From an uncultured Robiginitomaculum sp. (GTDB taxonomy: Bacteria; Pseudomonadota; Alphaproteobacteria; Caulobacterales; Maricaulaceae), in assembly GCA_938015875.1 (NCBI GenBank), contig CALLXE010000018.1, positions 1 to 39,503 of the forward strand: 39,503 nt of DNA, read 5' to 3'. Made by a program: the position numbers and the translations under genes. The notes under the pieces are model-generated. The model worked only from the letters and a program-made list of their open reading frames with translations, was not told the DNA's origin and did no database searches. Below, one piece after another: positions 7,770 to 15,633 of the stretch; the stretch's first letter is position 1, and each line of letters opens with the position of its first letter.

Positions 7770-8489
7770 ATGCGTGATTTTGAAAATGAGTTTGCAGCGG
7801 CCGAATATGCCCTGCTTGAAAGGCCGGAAGCGCCGTCGGCATTTGTAACGCCGGAAAGCCAAGCCCTTCACCCGATAGATGTTCACATCGCGCCAAAAAC
7901 AATCAGCGATAAAATTGCCTATGGGTTCGTTAAACTATTGCGTTTTGTCGCCGACAAATTTTTTGCAAAACGGTATGGACACAGAGCCGTTGTCCTTGAA
8001 ACCGTGGCCGCCGTTCCCGGAATGGTCGGCGGATTGTTACAGCATTTATCCGCAATACGCCGAATAAAAGACGATCAGGGCTGGATCAAAACACTTCTGG
8101 ACGAAGCCGAAAATGAGCGTATGCATTTGATGACATTCATTGAAATCGCAGAACCCAATAAATTAGAACGTGCGGTTATCATGATTGTCCAGATGCTGTT
8201 TTATAACGCTTACTTCTTTCTCTATCTTTTCGCGCCGCGTACTGCGCACAGGGTCGTCGGATATTTTGAAGAGGAAGCCGTGTACAGCTACACACAATAT
8301 TTAAATGAGGTTGACAGCGGGCGTCACGAAAATACGCCTGCCCCGCAGATTGCGATTGAATATTGGAACCTGCCTACAGATGCGAGATTACGCGACGTTA
8401 TCATCGCCGTTCGCGCCGATGAAGCCGAACACCGCGATGTCAATCACGGCTTCGTCAGCATTTTAGACGAACGGCGCGCCGTCCGATAA
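7770..8489 (+). CDS. aox: alternative oxidase (di-iron ubiquinol oxidase)
   Basis: This 239-aa interfacial membrane di-iron enzyme oxidises ubiquinol and reduces oxygen to water without pumping protons. It is resistant to cyanide and NO. All ligand motifs are visible: LET near residue 76, the NERMHL motif (E116, H119), [10 protein letters not shown] near residue 167, and [12 protein letters not shown] (E218, H221). A hydrophobic stretch at about 135–155 fits membrane attachment. The start at 7770 has AGGAG 6 bases upstream. The frame is open back to 7719, but that part overlaps the operator. The eukaryotic regulatory cysteine region is absent, as in bacterial members. The gene is divergent from nsrR with an NsrR-type operator at its 5' end, recalling Vibrio fischeri, where AOX is NsrR-controlled and NO-induced. 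A glutaredoxin gene follows 54 bases downstream. Confidence 0.94.
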   Translation: MRDFENEFAAAEYALLERPEAPSAFVTPESQALHPIDVHIAPKTISDKIAYGFVKLLRFVADKFFAKRYGHRAVVLETVAAVPGMVGGLLQHLSAIRRIKDDQGWIKTLLDEAENERMHLMTFIEIAEPNKLERAVIMIVQMLFYNAYFFLYLFAPRTAHRVVGYFEEEAVYSYTQYLNEVDSGRHENTPAPQIAIEYWNLPTDARLRDVIIAVRADEAEHRDVNHGFVSILDERRAVR

Positions 8490-8490
8490 T

Positions 8491-8516
8491 CCGGCGGCAG
8501 AGCGCCGGCTTATTTT
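8491..8516 (+). terminator. weak terminator-like hairpin after aox
   Basis: CCGGCG (8491–8496) pairs with CGCCGG (8503–8508) over 6 bases and is followed by CTTATTTT. The T-tract is interrupted, so partial read-through into the glutaredoxin gene is plausible. Confidence 0.45.
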
Positions 8517-8543
8517 AACAGAAAACCAATGCGAGATTAAAAC

Positions 8544-8969
8544 ATGCAAGATTACATCAAGAAAAATATCGCCGGGCAAGATATTGTTATTTTTATCAAA
8601 GGTGAACCCACAGATACAAGTTGCGGGTATTCATCCCGAGCCATAAAAATTTTAGAGCATTACGGTGTCAAATATGCCTACGAAAATGTGTTGACATCAG
8701 AAGACCTGCGCAAAGGTGTTAAAGCCTTTTCAGGGGTAAAAACGCTCCCGCAAATATTTATGAAGGGTGAGTATTATGGCGGCAGTGATGATATTCGAAA
8801 GCTTCATGAAAAAGGGGAATTGACGTCGCTTTTTCAAAATAAGAACATAGCTGTGAAACCCGATGATAACCGCGCGCAGCCGGTATTTACGGTCGTCACG
8901 AAAGATGAGGTCAAGAGTTGCGGAAAAGCAACCGCTCCCGCGAAAAAACCTAAATTACAGGCGAGATAA
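8544..8969 (+). CDS. monothiol glutaredoxin (Grx4/Grx5 type) with C-terminal tail
   Basis: The first ~105 residues of this 141-aa protein are a monothiol glutaredoxin: VIFIKGEPTDTSCGYSSRA with a single active Cys27, then VKTLPQIFMKGEYYGGSDD, which is the TxP and GG(S/C)DD glutathione-binding signature. The usual active site is CGFS and here it is CGYS, a conservative change. Family members bind a bridging [2Fe-2S] cluster with glutathione and pass it to Fe-S proteins. A 35-residue tail rich in Lys and Ala, with one further Cys, extends beyond the normal end. Its place after an NsrR-controlled oxidase suggests a role in rebuilding Fe-S clusters damaged by NO. No strong ribosome site is seen before the ATG. 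Confidence 0.88.
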   Translation: MQDYIKKNIAGQDIVIFIKGEPTDTSCGYSSRAIKILEHYGVKYAYENVLTSEDLRKGVKAFSGVKTLPQIFMKGEYYGGSDDIRKLHEKGELTSLFQNKNIAVKPDDNRAQPVFTVVTKDEVKSCGKATAPAKKPKLQAR

Positions 8970-9074
8970 GGCACTTTTTAAAACGATAGGCGGGAACGAT
9001 GATTACGTCCTCACGTGAAATCGAAACCCGTCGAAGTCGTCCTTACGCCGCATGGAGCAGGCATCGCTATACCG

Positions 9075-10016
9075 TTATTCGGACTGATAAACCCGGACCC
9101 AATCGATGATCATTTCTGCGGGAAATGAAGACGACTCAAATGGACCACGTCCGTCACCGTCAGGAAGATCACCGCCCACGGCCAAATTTAAAATCAGGTG
9201 AAACGGCTGATCAAACGGGGCATTCGGATTTTGAGATTTTTCGACAGTCGCTGTGTGCCACTGCGCTTTCCCGACAGAGAAAACTCGATGTCCGTCGACA
9301 AACCAATTAATCCGATCTGCAGTCCATTCCACTGAAAAAACGTGAAAAGCTTGCCGCCCCCGCGGTAAGGCACGGCGCTGATATATGACCGCATTTTGGG
9401 GCCACGATTGCCCGAAATGCAGGGCAACGCCGGAGCGGGTTTCGATATCCCCGGCCGGGCAATCCGCGCAGGCGGCCCCCAAATTCACCGCTTCCATGAT
9501 GTCAATCTCGCCTGATAAAGGCCAGTCGCCATATGTGTCATGTTCCGGCATCATCCAAAATGCCGGCCACGTGCTCTGTCCTTGAGGGAGCTTTATGCGC
9601 GCTTCAAACCGCCCATATGTCCAGCTTGCTAAACCCCGCGTGCGCACTTTTCCGGACGTATGGCTTTGTGTGACCATACCGCCGCGATCACCTTTATCTT
9701 GGGAATAGCGCGCCGCTGTGAAATTTTCCGGCATTGCGATCAGATGCAGCTTGCCGTCTTTGACCTGAATATTGTCCGGGCGATCTGTATAGCATTGGCG
9801 TTCATTATTCCCGCCGCCCCAACAGGATTGCTCAGCCGCCCATTTTTCAGGGTCAAGCGCGCTGCGGTTAAACTCATCTGACCAGACGAGGGTCATCCCG
9901 GCAGGCGCTGAATGCGTGTCTTGCGATGCAGGTGTATGCTGACGCCATGCAGAATAGCACCCGCCAAGCAGAACCGGACACAGTAAACTTAAAAAAAATC
10001 TGCCTGCCGGCATCAT
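9075..10016 (-). CDS. GH16 endo-beta-1,3-glucanase (laminarinase) lipoprotein
   Basis: This 313-aa secreted glycoside hydrolase has a signal peptide ending in the lipobox LLGGC (Cys20), so it is probably anchored in the outer membrane. The GH16 jelly roll runs from about residue 42 (LVWSDEFN) to the end. The catalytic motif GEIDIME places the nucleophile at E170 and the acid/base at E175. The extra Met within the motif is the laminarinase form rather than the lichenase form. Conserved W, N and H residues follow (MEAVN, VEWTADRINWFVDG). Its ATG overlaps the GH3 stop by one base (TAATG), so the two are translated together as the distal end of the receptor–GH3–GH16 operon. The expected substrate is laminarin. 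Activity on porphyran or agar is unlikely from the motif context but not excluded. Confidence 0.93.
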   Translation of the reverse strand: MMPAGRFFLSLLCPVLLGGCYSAWRQHTPASQDTHSAPAGMTLVWSDEFNRSALDPEKWAAEQSCWGGGNNERQCYTDRPDNIQVKDGKLHLIAMPENFTAARYSQDKGDRGGMVTQSHTSGKVRTRGLASWTYGRFEARIKLPQGQSTWPAFWMMPEHDTYGDWPLSGEIDIMEAVNLGAACADCPAGDIETRSGVALHFGQSWPQNAVIYQRRALPRGRQAFHVFSVEWTADRINWFVDGHRVFSVGKAQWHTATVEKSQNPNAPFDQPFHLILNLAVGGDLPDGDGRGPFESSSFPAEMIIDWVRVYQSE

Positions 10017-11869
10017 TATTTGGGCGGCGTCCCGGAGTGGGTTAAGCCGAAACCGCGGGCTTTAAATGGCGCGGCCCCGCCGGCCGGCCAATCAAACGGC
10101 AATTTGCCTTTGAAATTATAACGACTGCTGACCAAAACATCTGCAACGCCTGCGCCCTCACTGCCGGGCAACCAAGCGGCCACGAAAGCGTCAGACGTCT
10201 TGATGACGGCATCGACGCCGCGCGGACGGCCGGATAAAAAAACGGCGACAACAGGAATATTGCGCGCTTTTAAATTTTGCATCAAAGCAAAATCTGCAGA
10301 ATCTGTCAGGTCGAAATCTGTCGATGCCAAATCCCCTTCCATTTCGGCGTAAGGCGTCTCCCCAAATACAATGACAGCCACGTCCGCCGAAGCGTCAGTA
10401 TCGGAGGTAACATTTCCGGATTTAAGCGCGCGGTCAAACCCGTCTTTGATCGTCGTAAACCCTTTATACTGCTCCGCAGGAACGTCACGTCCCTGCCAAG
10501 TCAGCGTCCAGCCGCCGGATTGCATGGACGGATTGTCCGCGCCGGAACCGGCGACGATAATTTTTGCCGTTTTTGCGATTGGCAGAGTCTTTTCATTTTT
10601 CAACAGCACCAAAGATTCGCGAACGGCTTGGCGTGCAACCGCCCTGTGACTTTCATGCCCGATCAATTTGGCGCGTCCCGCCAATTCATGGCTTGAAGGC
10701 TTACCGTCATCAAACATTCCGGCGCGTAATTTCACTCGCAAAATTCGGCGCACAGCATCATCAATACGGGCCCGCGTTATCTCGCCGGCCTTAACTTGGC
10801 GTACTGTGTTTTCGGAAAATGCCTTCCAATCTTCGGGCACCATTATCATGTCCACACCGGCATTAATCGCAGCAGCGCAAGACGCCTTGGTGCAACCCGG
10901 AATTTGCTCATGCCCGTTCCAGTCACCGATAACAAAGCCGTCAAAACCCATTTTTCCTTTGAGAACATCCGTCAGCATATATTTGCTGCCATGCAATTTA
11001 TTGCCGTTCCAGCTGTTAAAACTGGCCATCACAGTTTGCACCCCAACGCCGAGGGCTTGGACATAACCCTGTCCGTGAATATCGAAAAGCTCTTGCTCGG
11101 TCAGAGCCGTGTCGCCTTGATCCTTACCGCCGGTCGTGCCGCCATCACCGATGAAATGTTTAGCAGTGGCAATCAGTTTTTGCTCTGATAAAAAATTATC
11201 CAGCGCCGGGTGACCTTGCAGTCCCAGCAGCATTTCCTTTGATAATTCAGCGACAATTTTCGGATCAGAGGAATAACTCTCATAGGTGCGGCCCCACCGA
11301 ATATCGCGGGCGACGGCAACGGTCGGCGCAAAAGCCCAATCAATACCTGTCACGGCAACTTCGCGCGCTGTGGCTGTGCCGATGTCGCGCATCAGGCCCG
11401 GATTATTGGCGGCGCCCAAACCAATATTATGCGGAAATATAGTCGCGCCCTGAACATTATTATGCCCGTGCACAGCGTCTGTTCCCCAAATAAGCGGAAT
11501 AGCAAGGCGACCGTTTTCAGTGCTCATGGATTCTTTATAAAAGAGGTTTGCCAAAGACAGCCAGCCGCCCAGCGGCCCGTCAACGTCGCCGGTCGGCCAA
11601 GAGCCGCCGCCATTAAGCACAGAGCCGATGTGATACCGTCCTGCGTCCTCCGGCGAAATGCTTTTGACTTCAGCCTGAACCATTTGGCCGACTTTTTGCT
11701 CTAAATTCATTGTCGCCAAAACGGTCTCTACGCGATTTTCAATATTCGCATTACCCGCAACCGGTGATTTGACTTTCGGCCAGATTTCGTCCTCAGCGAC
11801 AGCGCAAGCATTCAAGCTCAAAGCGATTCCAAGGCATAGCGCAGCGCGCAAAGAGTTACGTGTTTTCAT
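10016..11869 (-). CDS. GH3 exo-beta-glucosidase lipoprotein
   Basis: This 617-aa protein has a signal peptide with lipobox SLNAC (Cys22). The GH3 N-terminal barrel includes GTDAVHGHNNVQGATIFPHN, RWGRTYES and KHFIGDGGT, with nucleophile D316 in GFVIGDWNG. A second alpha/beta domain follows, with LVLLKNEKTLP and GETPYAEMEGD, where the acid/base Glu is expected. It has the two-domain size of plant exo-glucanases (about 605 aa). It lacks the additional C-terminal domain seen in ~820-aa bacterial ExoP-type enzymes. It would trim beta-1,3/1,4-gluco-oligosaccharides to glucose. It sits between the TonB receptor (65-base gap with a strong hairpin) and the GH16 gene (1-base overlap). Only a weak A-rich ribosome site precedes the ATG. 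Confidence 0.93.
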   Translation of the reverse strand: MKTRNSLRAALCLGIALSLNACAVAEDEIWPKVKSPVAGNANIENRVETVLATMNLEQKVGQMVQAEVKSISPEDAGRYHIGSVLNGGGSWPTGDVDGPLGGWLSLANLFYKESMSTENGRLAIPLIWGTDAVHGHNNVQGATIFPHNIGLGAANNPGLMRDIGTATAREVAVTGIDWAFAPTVAVARDIRWGRTYESYSSDPKIVAELSKEMLLGLQGHPALDNFLSEQKLIATAKHFIGDGGTTGGKDQGDTALTEQELFDIHGQGYVQALGVGVQTVMASFNSWNGNKLHGSKYMLTDVLKGKMGFDGFVIGDWNGHEQIPGCTKASCAAAINAGVDMIMVPEDWKAFSENTVRQVKAGEITRARIDDAVRRILRVKLRAGMFDDGKPSSHELAGRAKLIGHESHRAVARQAVRESLVLLKNEKTLPIAKTAKIIVAGSGADNPSMQSGGWTLTWQGRDVPAEQYKGFTTIKDGFDRALKSGNVTSDTDASADVAVIVFGETPYAEMEGDLASTDFDLTDSADFALMQNLKARNIPVVAVFLSGRPRGVDAVIKTSDAFVAAWLPGSEGAGVADVLVSSRYNFKGKLPFDWPAGGAAPFKARGFGLTHSGTPPK

Positions 11870-11895
11870 GACAGTCTTTTTTTGAAGGTTTGAAC

Positions 11896-11921
11896 AGCGC
11901 GCAGTAAGGAGACTGCGCGCT
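11896..11921 (-). other. strong stem-loop between TonB receptor and GH3 genes
   Basis: AGCGCGCAGT (11896–11905) and ACTGCGCGCT (11912–11921) form a perfect 10-bp G/C-rich stem with a 6-base loop, 13 bases after the receptor stop codon. On the coding strand it is followed by GTTCAAACC, not a T-run, so it is not a standard terminator. It may protect the 3' end of the receptor message or set the receptor/hydrolase expression ratio. Confidence 0.7.
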
Positions 11922-11934
11922 TAGGCCGGAGTCT

Positions 11935-14772
11935 CTATAACTTAGCGCGCAGACGAATTCCGTAAGTGCGAGGGCGCGAGAAAAAGCGGGTATTATCAAA
12001 CTGAGTAATAATAATGCCTTGCTCTTTTTGCTGATCTGTTAAGTTGGTGACCCAACCTTCTACGCGGTATTTACCCTCGTCATCAAAGGTATAGCCGGCG
12101 CCCAGATCAAAGGTCCAATATGGGTCAACTTCGTCCAGCAAACGCTGCGCAACATCGTCATCGGGATTATAATCAATCCCGTTAAAAATTGTCATATTCT
12201 GTTCTGAGCGATAGCCGAATGAAACCTGCGCATCAAACATGCTTCCGTTTGTAAAGTCCCATGCCTTGGAAACTTTTCCGTTAAGCTGGAATTCCGGCGT
12301 CTTAATAAGGCGATTGCCTTCGATAGAGCGGTTGACAGCATTTACGCCGTCAACATCTGCTTGATAACGAGCATCTTGGATCTCTTGAGAGCCTGTGACG
12401 CGCGCTTCTTTGAGCCATAGAAATGTTGCATCAAAATTGACATTGCCCGGGAACTGCACGCCCGTTTCAAACTGCGCCCCATAAATTTCCGCGTCAGACG
12501 CGTTGAAATTAAACGCAACAACCGGGCCACCACCGCCCATCGGCGGTGTTCCGCCAATGAAGTCAATAACCTGTGATTGAGACAACAACGTCGTCAGTTG
12601 AATGTCTTTGTAGTCATAGTAGAAAGCCGAGGCGTTGAAGGTTATCGGCAGGGTTTCAAATTCAAATTCCTGTTTGGATCCGATTTCGTAAAGGGTCAGA
12701 CGCTCTTGATCGTAGGTCGGCGCAGCTCCCGTCGGCGTAAATTCAGAGGTAGCTCCGCCCGCAAGGCTTAGGCTGCCATTAGATGGCAATACGCCGGGAA
12801 TATTATCGTTGAAGCCGCCGGACTTGCTGCCGGTTGCAATCAGGCCATAAACAAGGTGGTCGTCAGACAGATCATATTCGCCGCGAACACGCCAATCGAC
12901 AAAGTCCTGCTTCAGTGCACCGTTTTGAATATCTGCACTGAAGTTATCAGGCGCGATAACCGCGAAAGACACATTGCCGACCAACGGGTCAAAGGTTTCA
13001 TTACCAAACACGTCGGCGGTTCCTTGAGAAAAACAGCTTCCGTTTGATGTACCGTCAAAGCCGACAAGCAATTCAGGGCACGGCGGACGGTCGCCAAACG
13101 GAATTGGATCAACAATTTCCCCGTTCCCGTAAATATCGCCTAAAGCGTCACGCGCACCGAATCTGCCGACTCCGTCCAGATAAAAATCAATAACTTCCTG
13201 CGCAGAAAACGCGCCGTCATCATTGGTATCAGCGTTGTAAATTGTGCGGTCGAAGCCCGCAAATTCAAAGCCTTCGGTCCCGACGCCCGTCGCAAAACAG
13301 CATCCGAATCCATCACCGCCAATAATAAAGGCTTGGCCGTAACGCGCATTGACACCAAAGCGTTCTTTTTGATCTTCTGTATAGCGCAAGCCGCCGGAGA
13401 CGCGGAATTTGTCCGTGACGTCATAGGTGGCATCACCATAAACTGACCAACTCTCGGTATCGGTTGTTTGATTAAACTCGAGCCCGGAGAAAAACGGATT
13501 GCGGTCGCCTGTCGTCGCGAGCAAGGTGCGTTGGTCTTCCTCAAAAAGAAAAGCGCCGAGAGTCCATGACAACTGATCATCGTCATCAGAGAATGCCCGA
13601 AGCTCATGGATCGTGCTTTCGCTGTCCGTCAGGAACTGGATACGCGAGAAATTATCAATGTCTCCTACGTCAACATTGTCCAAGACCCCGTCATAGACCA
13701 CAGATGCGGGCGTCACAAAGTCATAGTCGAAAAGCAAATCACGCTTTGATCCGATATATTCAACACTGAATTTATCAAAATCATATTCAGCATGCAGCTT
13801 GATACCTGAATGCTCGGTGTTCTCTTCAGGGGTAAATGCACGACCAATGACTTTGCGCGGGTCGCTGATATCATCAGGGCGGACACCATTACCCAAAGCG
13901 CTGGCATAGTTTACACCGGTATAGCCTGAGCCTTCTTGCTTCAGTTGATCAGCGGTCAGCGTCAGAGACAGACGATCTGTCGGCTCCCAAAGCACCGTTG
14001 CCCGAATACCGCTGTCATCTGCAGCCTCGCCGACGCCGACGCCTTCGGCTTCACATGTCGGCACATTCAAGCCGAGTTCGTCACTGCAGGGCGTTACGCT
14101 TTCAAGATAGCTGTCATGCTCTGATTTATAGGCAGCGACGCGAACAGCTATATTATCGCCGATCGGCACATTGACCATGCCTTCAACCGTACGCTCGTTG
14201 TAATTGCCGACGGCAATTTCGCCCATCGCATCCCAATTGCCCAGCCATGGCTTCCAAGGAATAATATTGACCGAACCGGCCGTAGCGTTACGACCGCGCA
14301 GCGTACCCTGCGGACCAATATTCACTTCAACGCGCTCAATATCAAAAAAGCCGGCACCGACGCCTGCAGGACGCGGCAAATAAACACCATTCAAATGCGT
14401 TGCAGCGGCAGGGTCACCAAGTTCAGTATTATTAGAAGAACCGACGCCGCGGATATAGACCTCAATATTGCCCTGATTATTGGCAATAGAAAGTCCGGGA
14501 ATTTTACCGTCAATATCTGTTACATCTTTAATACCCAACATCTTTAATTCTTCGCCGGAAATCGCGGCCGCTGTGCCCGCATAATCCTGCAGGGATTGGG
14601 CGCGGCGCTCAACGGTGACGATAACTTCGGATGTGCCATCATCATTATCGATGATCTCACTTGAAGATTGAGCGGCGGCGCTCATTGGCAAAGTCATGGC
14701 GACAGTCAGGGCCGCAGCAGACACGCTGCGCAAGGTAAAACGTCCGGAAAGTGGTGATGTGTGGTTTCGCAT
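11935..14772 (-). CDS. TonB-dependent outer-membrane receptor, likely beta-glucan oligosaccharide uptake
   Basis: This 945-aa protein starts with a Sec signal peptide (cleavage near AAAQS, residue 35) and a possible TonB-box region (TSEVIVTVERR). The plug domain follows (about 50–180: GKIPGLSI, YIRGVGS, ERVEVNIGPQGTLRGRNATAGSVNI), then a 22-strand-type barrel ending in GIRLRAKL. The barrel has a long insertion (about 480–600) with Cys491, Cys492, Cys565 and Cys580. Inside it residues 515–526, DTNDDGAFSAQE, form a complete EF-hand calcium loop. No SusD partner is present. It is first in an operon with GH3 and GH16 glucanases, so it probably imports laminarin fragments. GAGGG lies 7 bases before the ATG. 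A LytTR-type tandem site lies 73–102 bases upstream. The substrate is inferred from context only. Confidence 0.93.
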   Translation of the reverse strand: MRNHTSPLSGRFTLRSVSAAALTVAMTLPMSAAAQSSSEIIDNDDGTSEVIVTVERRAQSLQDYAGTAAAISGEELKMLGIKDVTDIDGKIPGLSIANNQGNIEVYIRGVGSSNNTELGDPAAATHLNGVYLPRPAGVGAGFFDIERVEVNIGPQGTLRGRNATAGSVNIIPWKPWLGNWDAMGEIAVGNYNERTVEGMVNVPIGDNIAVRVAAYKSEHDSYLESVTPCSDELGLNVPTCEAEGVGVGEAADDSGIRATVLWEPTDRLSLTLTADQLKQEGSGYTGVNYASALGNGVRPDDISDPRKVIGRAFTPEENTEHSGIKLHAEYDFDKFSVEYIGSKRDLLFDYDFVTPASVVYDGVLDNVDVGDIDNFSRIQFLTDSESTIHELRAFSDDDDQLSWTLGAFLFEEDQRTLLATTGDRNPFFSGLEFNQTTDTESWSVYGDATYDVTDKFRVSGGLRYTEDQKERFGVNARYGQAFIIGGDGFGCCFATGVGTEGFEFAGFDRTIYNADTNDDGAFSAQEVIDFYLDGVGRFGARDALGDIYGNGEIVDPIPFGDRPPCPELLVGFDGTSNGSCFSQGTADVFGNETFDPLVGNVSFAVIAPDNFSADIQNGALKQDFVDWRVRGEYDLSDDHLVYGLIATGSKSGGFNDNIPGVLPSNGSLSLAGGATSEFTPTGAAPTYDQERLTLYEIGSKQEFEFETLPITFNASAFYYDYKDIQLTTLLSQSQVIDFIGGTPPMGGGGPVVAFNFNASDAEIYGAQFETGVQFPGNVNFDATFLWLKEARVTGSQEIQDARYQADVDGVNAVNRSIEGNRLIKTPEFQLNGKVSKAWDFTNGSMFDAQVSFGYRSEQNMTIFNGIDYNPDDDVAQRLLDEVDPYWTFDLGAGYTFDDEGKYRVEGWVTNLTDQQKEQGIIITQFDNTRFFSRPRTYGIRLRAKL

Positions 14773-14844
14773 TATAGTCCCTCAATTTTATATTTATTAC
14801 CGCCACGTAATGAGAGGGCATCGGCCGGACGCAAGCTTTTTGCG

Positions 14845-14874
14845 GTGAACCGGACTTTTGCTGCGATGAACGGG
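14845..14874 (-). promoter_or_regulatory. tandem LytTR-type binding site upstream of the receptor operon
   Basis: On the coding strand CCCGTTCAT (14874–14866) and CCGGTTCAC (14853–14845) are 9-bp direct repeats with a 12-bp spacer, and the similarity continues into CGCA after each. LytTR proteins such as AgrA and AlgR-type regulators bind paired 9-bp direct repeats around GTTNA at this spacing. The site starts just after the stop codon of the LytTR regulator and ends 73 bases before the receptor ATG, in place to activate its promoter. Confidence 0.65.
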
Positions 14875-14877
14875 ATA

Positions 14878-15633
14878 TCAGGGCGTGCGCGGGGCAAAGC
14901 GCGCCCGCAGCGCCGGGCCGTAAGTTCGGCTGACTTTCAGGCGCTGTCCGGATTTTGTAACAACGACTGCTTCGCCTTTTTTGCCGGGAACAATCTGAGA
15001 AATTCGGTCTTCATTCACAAGGGTTGAGCGGTGAATGCGCAGGAATCTCCCGCCGGTTAATTGCGCCTCAATTGCCTTTAATGTCGAGCGTACGAACCGC
15101 GTTGAACCATCCAAGTGCAGGCAGACATAGTCGCCCTCGGCCTCGGCCCAATGGATATCGCTCTTGACTAAGAACGCGATCCTGTCGCTGTCCTTAATCA
15201 TCAAAGTGCGGGTTTGCGTCGGCTCTAAGGCTGCCAGCATTTGTGATTTTGACGCGGTCGGCGCAGCCGTCGCTAAGGCCTCCCGCACGCGTATCACGCT
15301 TTGCTCGATTTCATCTTCACTAAGCGGTTTCATAACATAGTTCAGGGCGCGAACCCTGAACGCTTCAACAGCATATTGCGCATAAGCTGTTGTAAAAACA
15401 ATCATCGGCATGATGTCGCTTTGGATCGCTTTTATGACATCGAATCCTGTCATTTCCGGCATTTCCACATCCAGAAACATAACGTCAGGCGTATGCGTCA
15501 GAACGGCCTCCACGGCTTCAAAGCCGTTTTGGCATTGCGCAATCACTTCAATTCCGGCGACGTCCTCCAGGATCGCCATCAGCAGGCCCCGCGCCAGCGG
15601 CTCATCATCAACAATAATCGCCCTGATCGTCAT
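14878..15633 (-). CDS. LytTR-family response regulator
   Basis: This 251-aa protein has a receiver domain at residues 1–120 with acidic pocket IIVDDEP (D9/D10), phospho-acceptor D55 in VMFLDVEMPEM, and conserved Lys in YVMKPLSEDE. A LytTR DNA-binding domain follows at about 150–250: RIAFLVKSDIHWAEAEGDYV, then FLRIHRSTLVNEDRI, then LKVSRTYGPALR. It overlaps the kinase gene by ATGA (15630–15633), so the two are coupled. A LytTR-style tandem repeat lies directly downstream, in front of the TonB receptor, which makes the receptor–GH3–GH16 operon the likely target. Such regulators bind DNA as dimers after phosphorylation. Confidence 0.93.
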   Translation of the reverse strand: MTIRAIIVDDEPLARGLLMAILEDVAGIEVIAQCQNGFEAVEAVLTHTPDVMFLDVEMPEMTGFDVIKAIQSDIMPMIVFTTAYAQYAVEAFRVRALNYVMKPLSEDEIEQSVIRVREALATAAPTASKSQMLAALEPTQTRTLMIKDSDRIAFLVKSDIHWAEAEGDYVCLHLDGSTRFVRSTLKAIEAQLTGGRFLRIHRSTLVNEDRISQIVPGKKGEAVVVTKSGQRLKVSRTYGPALRARFAPRTP

